From Rutidosis leptorrhynchoides (lineage: Eukaryota; Streptophyta; Magnoliopsida; Asterales; Asteraceae), in contig NC_092333.1 in NCBI RefSeq assembly GCF_046630445.1, positions 338,881,001 through 338,945,000 of the forward strand: 64,000 nt of DNA, given 5' to 3'. Below the pieces are notes generated by a model. The model did not search any database. It worked only from the letters and a program-made list of their open reading frames with translations, and was not told where the DNA came from. Both the position numbers and the translations under genes were made by a program. Of the stretch, positions 40,782 through 51,938 are shown piece by piece (the first letter of the stretch is position 1; the number at the start of each line of letters is the position of its first letter).

Positions 40782-41056
40782 AGAATAACTGGGAATTCGT
40801 CGATCTCGAACTCAATGACCTAAAATCATTGAGGGGCGAAGTTTCAGCATATCAAACGGTAATTCGTACGCCGATGCTCAATGACCAAAAATTATTGAGG
40901 TATGAAGTTCTGTATTACTTGCATTCAAGAAGATCTTTAATGAAGCCTAAAGATTTAGAAGACCCGGTACCACTGCAGAGACTGACTGAAGATTGCAAGA
41001 GGTGTTGTCAATGACTTATCGACAGCAAGATTCGCCAGCAATGTCTAAGGGGGAGT
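40782..41056 (+). mobile_element. Element D: 3' internal fragment with polypurine tract, left of its first LTR
   Basis: From about 40840 this segment matches the last 200 bp of the D internal region (about 44368-44569), including the polypurine tract AAGGGGGAG (41047-41055) before the LTR. It is thus internal sequence of a D copy lying outside the complete D unit. Confidence 0.75.
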
Positions 41057-41621
41057 TGTTAGTGCACTAAATGGAGTTATCCATCGCTGTCGAACAACTT
41101 GAGAATGGTTTAGGTCTACGTTTTTCACCTATGGTTGTTTTGAATACTGGAAACTTACGTCACAGGAGCATATGTGACAAAACCATTGATATATATATGC
41201 TACACAAGTGACTGTGTCACTCGTGCGTGTGATTCCTGTCAGTCGTACGATCGAGATGTCAGACGTACGCGTGAGAGGCATATATAAAGAGTTTCATTGT
41301 TCATTTGATAAGTTGAGCATAATGGAAGCTTAGAGAAGCTCTCCACTCCTCTTCACCTTCATGGTGGAGAGGAATCAAGGTGAATTGATGATGCAATCAC
41401 ATTGATAACCCATGTTTCTTTATTTAAATCGATGTAATCGTTCTTGTAATGTTTGTCTTCAATAATAACATCTGATTTATGCTTAGATTCTGATGTTAAT
41501 GATTAATCTAAATGGGTTTTATGCTTGTTCATCATATTCATCACATAATATTCTCAAATTGATGAATCGTTTCTTGTTCTTTGATCAAACGGTCCTAGCA
41601 AGCGATGTACGGGATCCAACA
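41057..41621 (+). repeat. LTR of element D (left)
   Basis: Bounded by the polypurine tract on the left and the primer site on the right. It has a TATA-box-like catatataaag at about 41279-41289 and the motifs tcgtgcgtg, gtcgtacgatcg and gacgtacgcg at 41221-41275. Confidence 0.85.
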
Positions 41622-42819
41622 AATGGTATCAGAGCCTAAGATCAAACAAGATTCGATTAATCTGTTGCAATTTGATGAAATTGAAGTTTAGAGCTCGGTT
41701 TTGACTTTTGTTGACTATTTTGGGTTTTGGTGATTTAGCACGAATATGAAAAAACTAAGATTTAGGAATTGTTGGTAATCATCTTGTGAATGATTCCTCA
41801 AAGTTTCACCTCCTGATTCAAAGTTTTGGTCGAGTTATATGGATTTTTCAGTTTTTCAAAAAGTGGACTGATTTGGATCGATTCTGTGATTTTGGTTATT
41901 TGTTCGGATGATTTGTTAATGGGTTTGTGTTTTCCGGGTTCCAAGGATCATTCCTGCAAAATTTCAAGTGTTTTCATGAAGTTTTGAGCTAGTTTTCCAT
42001 GTAAGCTGCCGTGAACCGCCATGAACCACCACCTCCGGTCACCAGATTCTGTAAAAGGAGAAGAACATGAAGAAAATAGTGGATCGTGTGTGTGATAGCC
42101 CAAACGTGCGATAAAACCTTCGAGTATACGAGTGGAGACACTTATTCGTATGGTTTACACTTAAAGAATTCAAATTTATGTGTTTGGTGGTGACGCGTAC
42201 GGTTGTGGAAGAAGACAACAGATTCAGACACGTTTGAACTTGGTACGTACGAGTTGTCTATGTGAAATGTACGAGTGATCTGAAAAATTTCAAGTTCTGA
42301 AGATGTTTAAGTCATGCGTACGTGTGCTGGTATTTTGTTGAAGAAGAAACCATAACAGTACCAGTCGGATGGCAACTTTTGTAATTTTGCTGAACTTTTC
42401 GAGTAGACCGCACCAGAACCATGTTCTTTGTCGTCTGTGTAATTAAAAGAAAAAGAATTACCAGTGGGTCCCAGCTGGTGAACCATATTTGTCTGCTGAA
42501 TTCAAGAAAATAGGAGAGAGTGTTAACAGGTGGGTCTCACGTGGCATATTCATTGTCTCTTGGATCCCTAACCCTAGACACCACCCTTGGATTCCCATAT
42601 TCATTGAATGTAGACAGGTTTTAATCATTTACCCATTCAGCTTACCAGATCCACGTTCCAGTTTCAGGATTCGACCCAGATCCAAAGATTCGACCCAGCA
42701 GCATACAAATTAAATAATTAACGCTGTTAGTCCTTCAGTTAACTGTTCCAGTTAAGTCAGTTAACGGCTGTTAATTCCAGGGACTTCCAATATAAAATTT
42801 TGACAATATTTTTAGAATT

Positions 42820-42970
42820 TTCATTTTTAGCCCATGAAGTTTAAGTAAGTTTCATTTTCAGCCCCTGAAGTTTGAAAATTTACACTTTTGGTCCCTCAAC
42901 TTTTGAAGTTTACACTGCGGTCACTGAACTTTCCAGAATTTTCAGTGGGGGTCCTTAACTTGTGTAATTG
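42820..42970. repeat. Minisatellite of five ~30-bp units
   Basis: Degenerate tandem units of the type ttcattttcagcccctgaag plus an AT-rich spacer in the D internal region. The last units read gtccctcaac, gtcactgaac and gtccttaac. No coding meaning is seen. Confidence 0.75.
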
Positions 42971-44569
42971 TTTATCAATGGTTCTGGAAGGTTACTTTTG
43001 AGTTGTTAAGTAATGTGTTGGAGGATTAGTCAACAAAACAAAGTTAATTATACCGATTGATGTGTGATCGAGATGTGATTGAGATGATTTGAGATGTGAT
43101 TGTATCGAGAAGCGTACGAGAAGGTGATTTGTGCAGGAAATATGAATTAAGCTACACGTTTAAGAATTTAGTGACTCACTGGGGTCTTGCATCATGATAA
43201 TTCTGACCCGACCTTGGTTTGCACGATAGAAGTACCAACGAGACATCATGAGCCAGTGAACCTTTGCTGTTATGCATTAAATGATGTCACACGTATCTTA
43301 AATTCAATCCTGTAGGTTCTATTGATCTGTACGAATGAAGATTTGAACTCGTGCAAAGCTACTTTGGATTTTTATTCGTGGGGTGTAATTATAAGACGCA
43401 CAATCAACATTGACCTACTCAAGCGTTATTGATAGTGAGAAGATGTTTACTAGTCATTGAAGTATTGATGAATAAAGTTTAGTAGACAACCTCCTTAGTC
43501 CATTGAACTTATTTAGTAAGTGTTTACGTAAAGCACTTGTGTTATGCGAAGATTAGTGGGGCAGCCAGGAGCAACTGACTGTTTATGGGCCAACGACTTG
43601 TTTAATTCCGCATCGTCCATGTAAGATGAGTACACGAGACACGAGTGTTAAGAAAAGTTATTATGGGGTAATCAGAACCATCTGATTATTTATGGGCCGA
43701 AACGTTTTAAATTCCCAATTTCGAGAGTTCCATTGTGTGATGGAAGCTGGTTGTGGAAATTCCGCTGAATATAGAGCATGTGTTTGAGAAGATTCCACTC
43801 TGTCAAGGGAATTGATGAGAGTGATGCGCAATCATGAGGTACCAGATTGACGACGTGTGATTAATCAGATAAACTGTGGATTGAATTTCTCTGAGTATTT
43901 TGCCCATTATAGTAGGCAAGTCATGATGAAGACGTTTATGCTTGAGCAAATTGTTGAGAGAATGGGATACATTGAACGCTGAGAAAGAAGATTCTACAGT
44001 CAAGATACTTTGAGAGTGTCTTTTATCTGAAGAGTTCGCCAGAGATATCAGTGTCATGAGATGGTAATCTGAATGACTAGTTAAGTTAGAGATTCGAAGA
44101 TGTTTCTACATCATATGGGGAGTTTGACGATCAAGCTACTAAACCAATAGCCACTGATCGACTACGAAATCATTGGGACTACCTGCGGGAGCCAATGATC
44201 GAGCTTTAAAGATGAGCCCATGTATTTTTAAGGGGAAGCTTCAGATTTTCGACACTTCAACTCAAGTCAGGCGAAGATTGATCTCATTTCAGTCTTAGGA
44301 GGAGTACTACTGCAATTGGTTATGTGGGTAAGTGCAAGTGGATTTGAAGTTTCTTCGAGAATATCAAACGGCAATTCGTAAGGCGGAATCTCAATGATAA
44401 AAAATCATCGAGGTGTGAATTTCTGTATTACATGCATTCGAGAAGATCTTTAATGAAGTTTGATGTTTTAGAAGACCCGGTATCACTACAGAGACTTACT
44501 GAAGATTGCAAGAGGTGTTTTCAATGACTTATCGACAGCAAGATTTGCTAGCAATGTCCAAGGGGGAGT

Positions 44570-45170
44570 TGTTAGTGCACTAAATGGAGTTGTCCATTGC
44601 TATCGAACAACCTGAGAATGGTTTAGGTCTACGCTGTACACCTAGGATAGTATTGAACTAGAAAACTCATGTCGTAGGAGCATATGTGACCAAACGTGTA
44701 ATATAGGTCTTTCATACGAGTGACTGAAGTCACTCGTACGGTTAATACTATCAGATGTACGGTTGAGTGCTCAACCGTGTGTATGAGATGACAGAAGACT
44801 GACACAATAAATAGAGGATTCTAGGTTCATTTAAAGTTGAGGCTTTTCCACCAAGATCATTTGAGTGTGTGTGAGGTGTGTGCTCCTCCTCTTCACCTTC
44901 ATGATGAGGAGGATCCATGATGGATTGATGCTCCAACCACCATGGAAATGACAGAGTGATTAGATTAGATTCATGTATTTGTTATTGTAATTCGTTTATG
45001 AGTTTATAACATGTAATCTTTATCTATAATCAGCATATTATCATTACTTTGTTCATTGTTTGTTCATGTTCATCTTTGTTAATCTCATTTATCACTTTTA
45101 TGCTCAAATTGCTATTCGATGCCTGTTCTTAGATCAAACGGTCCTAGAAAGCGATGCACGGGATCCAACA
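44570..45170 (+). repeat. LTR of element D (right)
   Basis: Preceded by the D polypurine tract and followed by the first bases of a primer site (45173-45183), then an abrupt change to Copia-2 at about 45184. It contains cactcgtacgg and tcaaccgtgtgt motifs at 44730-44785. Confidence 0.85.
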
Positions 45171-45185
45171 AATGGTATCAGAGAA

Positions 45186-45785
45186 AAAACTTCATCATAG
45201 TCGAATTCTGGATCTTGCTAAATACCCTTTGCTACTAACCTAGCTTTGTTACGAATAACATTGCCATCTTCATCATACTTATTCTTCCAAACCCATTTAA
45301 GATCAACGACTTTAACACCATTCGGCTTCGTTACGAACTTCTAAACGTATAACCGATGAAATTGTTGAATCTCTTCTTGCATGGCCATTACCCAGTCAAC
45401 ATGCTTCAAAGCTTCTTTCATTGTCTTAGGCTCAATCTTGGAAATATGACATGCATACTCGAAGAATACAGCAGCAGCTGTCATATGAGTATCAACTTGG
45501 CCATCAAACTGAACTTGTCTTCTTGTTCGAACACACTCATTAGGATCGCCAATAATATTTTCTCTAGGATGTGCAGCTGTAGTTTTGGGAACTGGTTGTG
45601 CAGGAACATGTATATTTTGATGTAGATTTGTAGTGTCACCCATATCTTCAGGATTTTCTGAACTTTCACTTAAAATATCAGATCCGCAGGTATCGTAAAT
45701 GGGATCTTGATTAGATTCTTGAAGTGGTTCAACAACAGATGGAGTAGGATCAGGAGATAGAATAGGTGCAGACACTTCTGACGCA
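45186..45785 (-). pseudogene. Copia-2 linker and start of RT
   Basis: The minus-strand product runs from the acidic/proline linker (PILSPDPTPSVVEPLQES) through TRRQVQFDGQVDTH and KHVDWVMAMQEEIQQFHRL into KPNGVKVVDLKWVWK and stops in the first RT motif. It covers the same stretch as 40389-40781 plus 16510-16592 of Copia-1, with scattered differences, so the two are separate copies rather than one element duplicated yesterday. The frame changes near 45785 relative to the integrase part, and there is a stop at about 45341-45343. Confidence 0.85.
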
Positions 45786-46806
45786 TCTGTAAATTAAACA
45801 ACATTTGTAATTCCACTTCGTTCTCCACATGATCTGGATCAAGATTGAATGAGTCAATCAGCTCATCATAGTTGTAAATCCAAGGATGGATCTTCGGAGT
45901 AGCTTTCAGTTGGTTTATCTGAACATCAACTTCAGACCATTCTTCCACACATCTGGTTTCATTGTTGAAGACTAACTTGTTAGGAGAACTATACCCTAAA
46001 AATATGCAGGTAACTACTTTAGCATCAAACTTACTTCCTGGTTTTCTCTTCAAGATGGTACAAGGTGCACCAAATGGTTCTAGATGCTTCAGTGTAGGTT
46101 TTCTCCCATGCAGCAGTTCATAACAAGTCTTACCCAAACGCTTAACTGTCAGAACCCGATTCATTGTGTAACACGCATTTGCAACAGCTTCTCCCCAAAA
46201 ATGATCAGGTAGTGATGAGTCAGCTAGCATGGTTCTAGTAGTCTCAATCAAAACCCTATTCTTTCTTTCTGCAACACCATTCATTTGAGGAGCATATGCA
46301 TTTCTGAACTGCATATTGATACCCTTTTCGATACAGAAACCTGCAAGTTACTGATTTTTAAATTATGTGCCATTGTCGTAACGAATCTTTCTCACTTTCA
46401 GATTAAAACCTGTCTCTAATATATTGATTAGCACCTTCAAGTTCTCAAAAGTCTCTGACTTTTCTTTCAAGAACATAACCCAAGCTAATCTTGAATAATC
46501 ATCAGTTACAACCAGAGAGTACTTACTTCCATCAATGCTTTCAAAACGGATTGGACCGAAAAGATCCATATGCAACAATAATTCAAGTGGAGCAGAGATT
46601 GTATTGTACTTAACCAGCTTATGTGCTTTCTTGCTCTGCTTTTCCTTCTTACACGGAATACATGTTCCTGGAAGTTGAAAAGATCGAAGATCTACACCTT
46701 CCACAAGATTATTGTGAATAAGATGATTCATTTTCCGAAAACTTATATGACCCATGCGTTTGTGCCATATGATAGACTCTTGTTCAGTTGCCTTAGAAAC
46801 AAAGGC
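45786..46806 (-). pseudogene. Copia-2 integrase
   Basis: The minus-strand product has the GAG-pre-integrase zinc motif (WHKRMGH ... CIPCKKEKQSKKAH). The core then follows: HMDLFGPI (first Asp), VTDDYSRLAWVMFLKEKSE, IRYDNGT (second Asp, about 46363-46383) and NGVAERKNRVLIETTRTML (catalytic Glu, about 46250-46290). Downstream GKTCYELLHGRKPTLKHLEP and IFLGYSS are typical copia. Two TAA stops close together at about 46345-46362 break the core between the second Asp and the Glu, and another stop lies between the protease part and the zinc motif (46807-46809). The DD-E residues are all still readable. Confidence 0.92.
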
Positions 46807-47225
46807 TTAATGATATTCAATAGTTGAAATAGCAACATTCACATCCAGCATGTACAAATCAACTTGTCTTGGAGCCTCCATTAAAATCATATTAGGTGGA
46901 ATCACAAATTCTGGTTTCAAAATGTAGATGTATTCATCATCAAAGGCTACTTTGAAGGAATTTTCACAGATCTGCGAAACCGATAACAAATTGTTTGCAA
47001 GCTCTTGACAATAATTCACTTTATCGAAGCTAACTTTCTCATTCCTTAACAAACGCTGAGCGGTGATGTGACCACCTTTATCTCCAGCAAAGCAACATAA
47101 CCTCCCTTAATAGGATGAACATTTGAAAGAAGAGTTAGCTGTCCTGTCATATGCCTCGAAGCACCGCTATCTACTATCCAGGTTTTATTTGCAGGTACCC
47201 TGGTTCCATGCATATCACATTAAGA
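46807..47225 (-). pseudogene. Copia-2 aspartic protease
   Basis: The motif TWIVDSGASRHMTG (about 47150-47195, minus) is the copia-type retropepsin active site (D-S-G). It is followed by LTLLSNVHPIKGG, a short frameshift or gap near 47105, and ELANNLLSVSQICENSFKVAF, the conserved part after the protease. It would cleave the Gag-Pol polyprotein. It is inactive here because the surrounding frame is broken. Confidence 0.88.
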
Positions 47226-47228
47226 GAA

Positions 47229-48860
47229 TTAATTGATAATGAGAATCCACGCCTGAATGGCAATAGGTTGTCCAATAACACCCATAGCTTGAAATTCCAT
47301 CCATTTCCCATTTGAGTCAGGAGGAATCTGATCATTTGAAATTATAAACTTGGTAAATTTGGAAGGAGAGGTGTCACGCTTTTGGTGTCTGACATTCCTC
47401 TCTGAATCTGAGTGATTCATCCGTGGTCTGATTCGTGAAAAATATTTTCTACGACTTGCTTTTTGTGAAGGTGACCTCATCTTTGGTTCAAAAGGTCTTT
47501 CTTGATCACAAGACCCGGTAACATTTGCCTCAAAACTTCTTTTTGGAATTTTACCCTTCACGGGTGAAACAGATCTATTGAAATTCTTTCTCTTAGAATC
47601 TTTATAAACAACATTTTTCTTAAACCTTTTATCATGACTTTCATTACTTACAGGTGAATTTGTTCTATGAACATAAGATGATCTAAAATTCTCATGTGTC
47701 AAGTAAATCGTATGTCTAGGGGAACGGACTCTTCTAGGACAATAAGCAGCAATGTGTCCAAAAATAGCATAATTAAAACATTAACGAAACTCTGTATGTC
47801 CTCTAAATTGATACACATTATTAGAGTTTGAAGATGAGGGGTCTTGTGTTCTTACGAACACAGGAGAATCATTTGGTTTTTCTCTTGGAACAGGCTTAGA
47901 GGTAACAGGAGGAACATGTCTGTTAGCAAATCTAGGATATTTCAAAATTTTAACAGGACCTTTTGGTGTTATCACACTTCTTCTCTTAGAATTATCTCCT
48001 AGACTAGTTTTCTTATCTTTTTCATGATCTAAAGCACCTTTAGCTGTATCATCAGAAGTTGTATTCTTAGTTGAGCTACACTTTTTATTCTTTTCAACAT
48101 AATCTTCATAACTAGGAGGAATACAGTCTTCTGGTCGACCGTCAACTACATTTGCGTTAACAAATTTGTTTTGAAAAGGTGGAGATGCAGACTTATATCC
48201 AATACCCTTACCCTTGGTGTCATTAATTTCCACCATTAATGCATTCCATTGTGACGCACTTGCCCAACATTTCATTTTAATTCAAATAGCTTCTAAATCA
48301 GCTTTAACGCATTCATTTTCTTTCTTTAGTTCATTGATTGTGTCAACACGTTTAATTAAAGCTTGATTTATGTCAAAGTTATAACATTTAAGATCGTGAA
48401 GTTGCTTTTTATAAACTTTGATTTGCTCTTTCAACTCATTTTCAACCTTAGTGGTTACAAGGTTTGCTTGATATTTATCTCGCATCTCCGCATAAGACTT
48501 GGTTAAATTATCTATTGTTACTTTAGATTCAGCACATTTAACACATTCATTTGGTGTATCAGTAGATGGATCAGAAGATACCTGTTAAGCACTATTTGAT
48601 GAAGAAGTCTCAGCCATACATGCAAAGTAATTTGTTTTCTTCCCATCATCGAACTCATCTTCTAATTCTGATGAATCTGTAAGAAACCTCGATGTATCAG
48701 CATCTTTTCCCAAATGGATCTGTTCAAGTCTGTCCCAAATATCTTTAGCTCTTGTCAACCCAGAAACTTTCTCAAGATCACTATCTGATAAGCACATCTT
48801 TAGTAAATCTACTGCTTGCTTGTTCAGTGCTTCAAAATCAGTTTGATCTGCTCCCGTATG
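47229..48860 (-). pseudogene. Copia-2 second gag-like segment: gag fragment, coiled coil, basic tail, altered zinc knuckle
   Basis: Reading 5' to 3' on the minus strand: VSGLTRAKDIWDRLEQIHLG (about 48700-48775) resembles the conserved part of copia gag (UBN2 type). A charged heptad-like stretch, KEQIKVYKKQLHDLKCYNFD (48282-48485), is a likely coiled coil. Then come a Lys/Ser/Pro-rich part and CFNYAIFGHIAAYC (47739-47780), a zinc knuckle in which the second Cys has become Tyr. A basic Arg/Lys/Ser-rich tail follows (47229-47702). Stops at about 48585, 48282 and 47781 interrupt it. Gag-type domain order is seen; why a gag already precedes it is unexplained. Confidence 0.65.
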
Positions 48861-49485
48861 ATGCGCTTTATCTTCGACTTGTCTGATTCATCATCTTCTG
48901 AATTTATACTCTCAAGATCAGAACCTTCACCCATTAGAACTAACATATCCAACTAACATCTAGTTCTTTATCAGCATCAAACGATGTTTCTTCTCTTTGA
49001 TCAGCTTCAAGACTGTATTCAAACACTGAGATATCACCATATCTATCCTTCCAGCTATTGAAGTAGTAGTCCTCTGACGATGTTGGTGAAATACTTTCAG
49101 ATTCAGGTGTACGAGGAACTGAATCACGTGCCTTCTTGAATTTGTCTTTAACCTGTTTCTGAATCTCCTCTTTCTTAATAGTTCAGGACAATTCTTCAGC
49201 TCTTTCAGTGCGAGAAGTTAACTTCTCAATTATACTTTGATCAGTAACACAGTTTATTTCAACTTCAGTGATCTTCGCCATGTTGGCTTTAGGTTGTTGC
49301 TCATTTACATTCAATTTGATTGACCAATTATCATCGTCTACATGAATGACAACTAGAGCTTTGTTAGGACCTTCATTAGTTTCTACATCATTTCCCTTGT
49401 CAGTGATGTAGATCTCTCGCTTTGTTGATTGACTTTGGGAACTAACACGATTATAGTTCTGAGTCCTGAACGGATTATGATTACT
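48861..49485 (-). pseudogene. Copia-2 spacer between the two gag-like segments
   Basis: Conceptual translation gives acidic, Ser-rich sequence (VPRTPESESISPTSSEDYYF) with several stops and frame changes. It shows no domain. It may be a degraded continuation of the first gag. Confidence 0.45.
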
Positions 49486-50810
49486 CTACTTCTTTTGTTT
49501 TGTACACTGTCTTGAAAAATGACCTAATTCTCCACAGTTGTAACAACTAACAGTATTCATATCAAAACTCAGTTTTGTATCCTTAATCAGACTAATTGGT
49601 TTCCCAGTTCTCTCTTCATAATCTCTAGCTCTTCTCACAAGATTTGCCATACCCCACATTATATCCATCTTTTCTTCTTCATCCTTATCAAGTTGTTGAT
49701 AGTCTTCTGTTGTTAGATGAATATTACCCACATGACCATCAAGATAATTATCATAAGAATTCACAAGATTAGACAATAGAGCTATGTCTTTATTAATCTT
49801 CTCCTTTCCCACTTTTCTTATGTTCTCAATCTTGAGTGCAGATAAAACTTCTATAGCAGATGGTGTAGATGACTCTATTGTATTTGAAGTAGGCTGGGAT
49901 TGAGTGTTGAGTGAACATGGTGAAACTTCTGACGGATAGGAAGGTTGTTGTGTACTTGGAGTTGTAATATTCAAACCATACATGTTTTGATTATTTGTTG
50001 CAAAGGCAGTCTAAAATGGAGCATGAGCAGATTTAGTGGGTGTATATCTCGTTGGATAATACATTTTGGTGTCTTGAATTTGTTTAGAGTTTTTCATCTT
50101 GTTCAATAGCTATAATTCCTCTTCTTGAAGTCTTGTAATAAACGAGTTCACTGTAGCAATAGCTAGTTCTCCACTAGTTTCATAGTCAGGATAAAACCAT
50201 TCCATTCCAATGGAAGTGCTCCAGCTAAACATACCACTTTATCTTTCTCTTTAATCATTATATCATGCTTATGCAATTCAGCTAGCAAATGACGATATCT
50301 TTCAACCAAATCTGTAATAGATTCTCTAACTTGCCAGTGAAATCGATCAAACTCAGCCTTCAAGTCTAAACCCTTTCGAGCTCTGTAAGCTGTATTTCCT
50401 TTATTGAATAGACGAAGTGCTTCCCAAATCTTAAACGAATTATCATGACAGAGAAACTGATGAAAAATCGGACCATCAAGAGTACTTGTCAAGTTACGGT
50501 ACATCTTCTTCTGCAAATTATACTCATCACGTTCTTCCGAAGGCATATTATGCAGAGTATATAACTCATTTGTAACAGGTGAACGTGGCCATTGAAATTC
50601 TGATTCAATATACTTCCACAGTTTCGTATTTTGACCATCGGACCAAATTTTAAATGTAGACTTCCAAGTAGAGTAGTTATCCATATTCATCAATGTTGGA
50701 CATTTTGTACCACTCCCAGATTCACTTTCAGCAAGGAGTAATCGTTGAGTCATACTTGTGATACTCTGAACTAATGGTGCAGCTAACGCATAGTCGTTTG
50801 AATTATACAT
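49486..50810 (-). pseudogene. Copia-2 gag with CCHC zinc knuckle
   Basis: The minus-strand ATG at 50810 opens MYNSNDYALAAPLVQSITSM. The conserved gag region follows: MNMDNYSTWKSTFKIWSDGQ, then FKIWEALRLFNKGN and LVERYRHLLAELHKH. A stop after KLVEN (about 50163) and others near 50095 and 49984 split it from the C-terminal part. That part ends in SCYNCGELGHFSRQC (about 49495-49540), a perfect CX2CX4HX4C nucleocapsid knuckle. The role in the family is virus-like particle assembly and RNA binding. The start is supported by the leader and primer site 0.57 kb upstream. Confidence 0.85.
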
Positions 50811-51379
50811 CTTAAGAAATTTACCAAACAGATAAACCGTGCGGTTTAGTACTCAGTCGTACGGGTCACAACACGATCTACCTCAAACGTACGTGTCATA
50901 CACACACACACACACACTCAGATGTACGTATGACTATAACAACCAAATGAACAAACACAAAATCTCAAACGTGCGAGTAATGATCAACCGTGTGATCAGT
51001 CATACGAGTCAACAGTCAACCGTGTGATCACTCATTTGATCAGACTAGTCACTTAACCTAAACTAGGTTATGCTAAACTGTGCGGATGAGTTCACGAGTG
51101 AGCTTCAACTACGCGAGTGAGTGTTCATCAGCTGACCCACTCTTGTGAAGAGCTGTTTATCCTAAATCACTCTAAAACCCTATAAAATGATGTTAAACAA
51201 CAATTTCTTTATCTACAAGCTAGATTAGCACTAAACTAACATAAACACACTCTCTAATCACTATTACAAATGTAAAGATGATAAATTTTTTTATCCAAAA
51301 CCCTCTAAACACTAAAACCCAAAATAATAAGCTCTAAATCACCAAAAATCACTAGGATGATGTTGAAATCTCAACCAAC
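50811..51379 (-). other. Copia-2 leader with repeated CGTACG/CGTGTGA motifs
   Basis: Untranslated leader between the primer site and gag. It contains many variants of a short GC-bearing word in an AT-rich setting: cagtcgtacgggtc, aacgtacgtgtc, gatgtacgtatg, aacgtgcgagt, aaccgtgtgatca (twice) and catacgagtc, plus a small (AC)n tract (50898-50917). Confidence 0.7.
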
Positions 51380-51391
51380 GCTCTGATACCA
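51380..51391 (-). other. Primer-binding site of Copia-2
   Basis: Minus strand TGGTATCAGAGC, complementary to initiator Met-tRNA, next to the LTR end at 51393. Confidence 0.85.
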
Positions 51392-51392
51392 A

Positions 51393-51938
51393 TGATGAAA
51401 CATGACTAGGAACTTCGAAATCAACAGATTTAACTCACACAAATGCGGAATAGTGAATCAAACCCTCTAGTGAATATGAAAATGCTTTTTGGGATTGATT
51501 TAGTCAAACCACAATAATGATTGTGTGATTAGATCAACACCTAGAGCTATTATTCACCTTTTGCAAGGATTTAGGCTTGAAGCATAGAGAGAGAATCGGA
51601 CAGGTTACCAGATCTGAATGATTGTGTATAATGAGAGGCTTAACCTAAAATGAAGAACATAAACACAATATATACCCCTGCTGTAAGTCAACTGCGCATT
51701 TCAGTCATCACTCGTACGAGTGGACACACTTATTCGTATGGTTGATCACTCACTCGTGTAATTATCAAAAAATTAGGTTTGTGACTCAGCTCAGCACACT
51801 CGTGCGTATGAGCCTGCCATCCGTACAAGTGAGGCTTCACTTGTGCGTCTGGCTGGGTCTAAGATAGTCAAACTTCCATATCTTGTTCATATAAACATAG
51901 ATAGGATAATAACGAACGATCATGGTAACCCACAAACT
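51393..51938 (-). repeat. 5' LTR of Copia-2
   Basis: The inner end TGATGAAACATG abuts the primer site. The outer end is placed at ...AACCCACA (51938) as the nearest sensible TG...CA terminus, which is uncertain because no second LTR is available. A TATA-like GGGGTATATATTG (minus) lies at about 51667-51679. Upstream of it is the perfect 14-bp palindrome CACTCGTACGAGTG (51709-51722) and several related words up to 51850. Confidence 0.65.

Larger units (their letters stand above)
41057..45170 (+). mobile_element. Element D: non-coding copia-like LTR retrotransposon
   Basis: LTRs at 41057-41621 and 44570-45170 (TGTTAGTGCACTAA...GATCCAACA) flank a 2.9-kb internal region. The primer site is TGGTATCAGAGC at 41624-41635 and the polypurine tract AAGGGGGAG at 44560-44568. 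No gag or pol ORF is seen. The LTRs differ in length by 36 bp and by many substitutions, so D is old. The leader shares a ~27-bp block with the Copia-2 LTR, suggesting that D is a non-autonomous relative. Both outer sides also carry D internal sequence instead of target duplications. Confidence 0.8.
45184..51938 (-). mobile_element. Copia-2: Ty1/copia element, 5' part
   Basis: A minus-strand copia element with 5' LTR (51393 to about 51938), primer site (51380-51391), leader, gag, second gag-like segment, protease, integrase and the first bases of RT. It is cut at 45184, where element D begins, so RT, RNase H and the 3' LTR are missing. Many stops and frameshifts show that it is long dead. It is closely related to Copia-1 over their shared 0.48 kb. 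Confidence 0.9.

Noticed and set aside
42489..42713. 74-codon ORF in the D interior (also minus frames at 43803-44057 and 44751-44936)
   Set aside because: No domain, no conserved counterpart, and the regions are leader, interior or LTR of a non-coding element.
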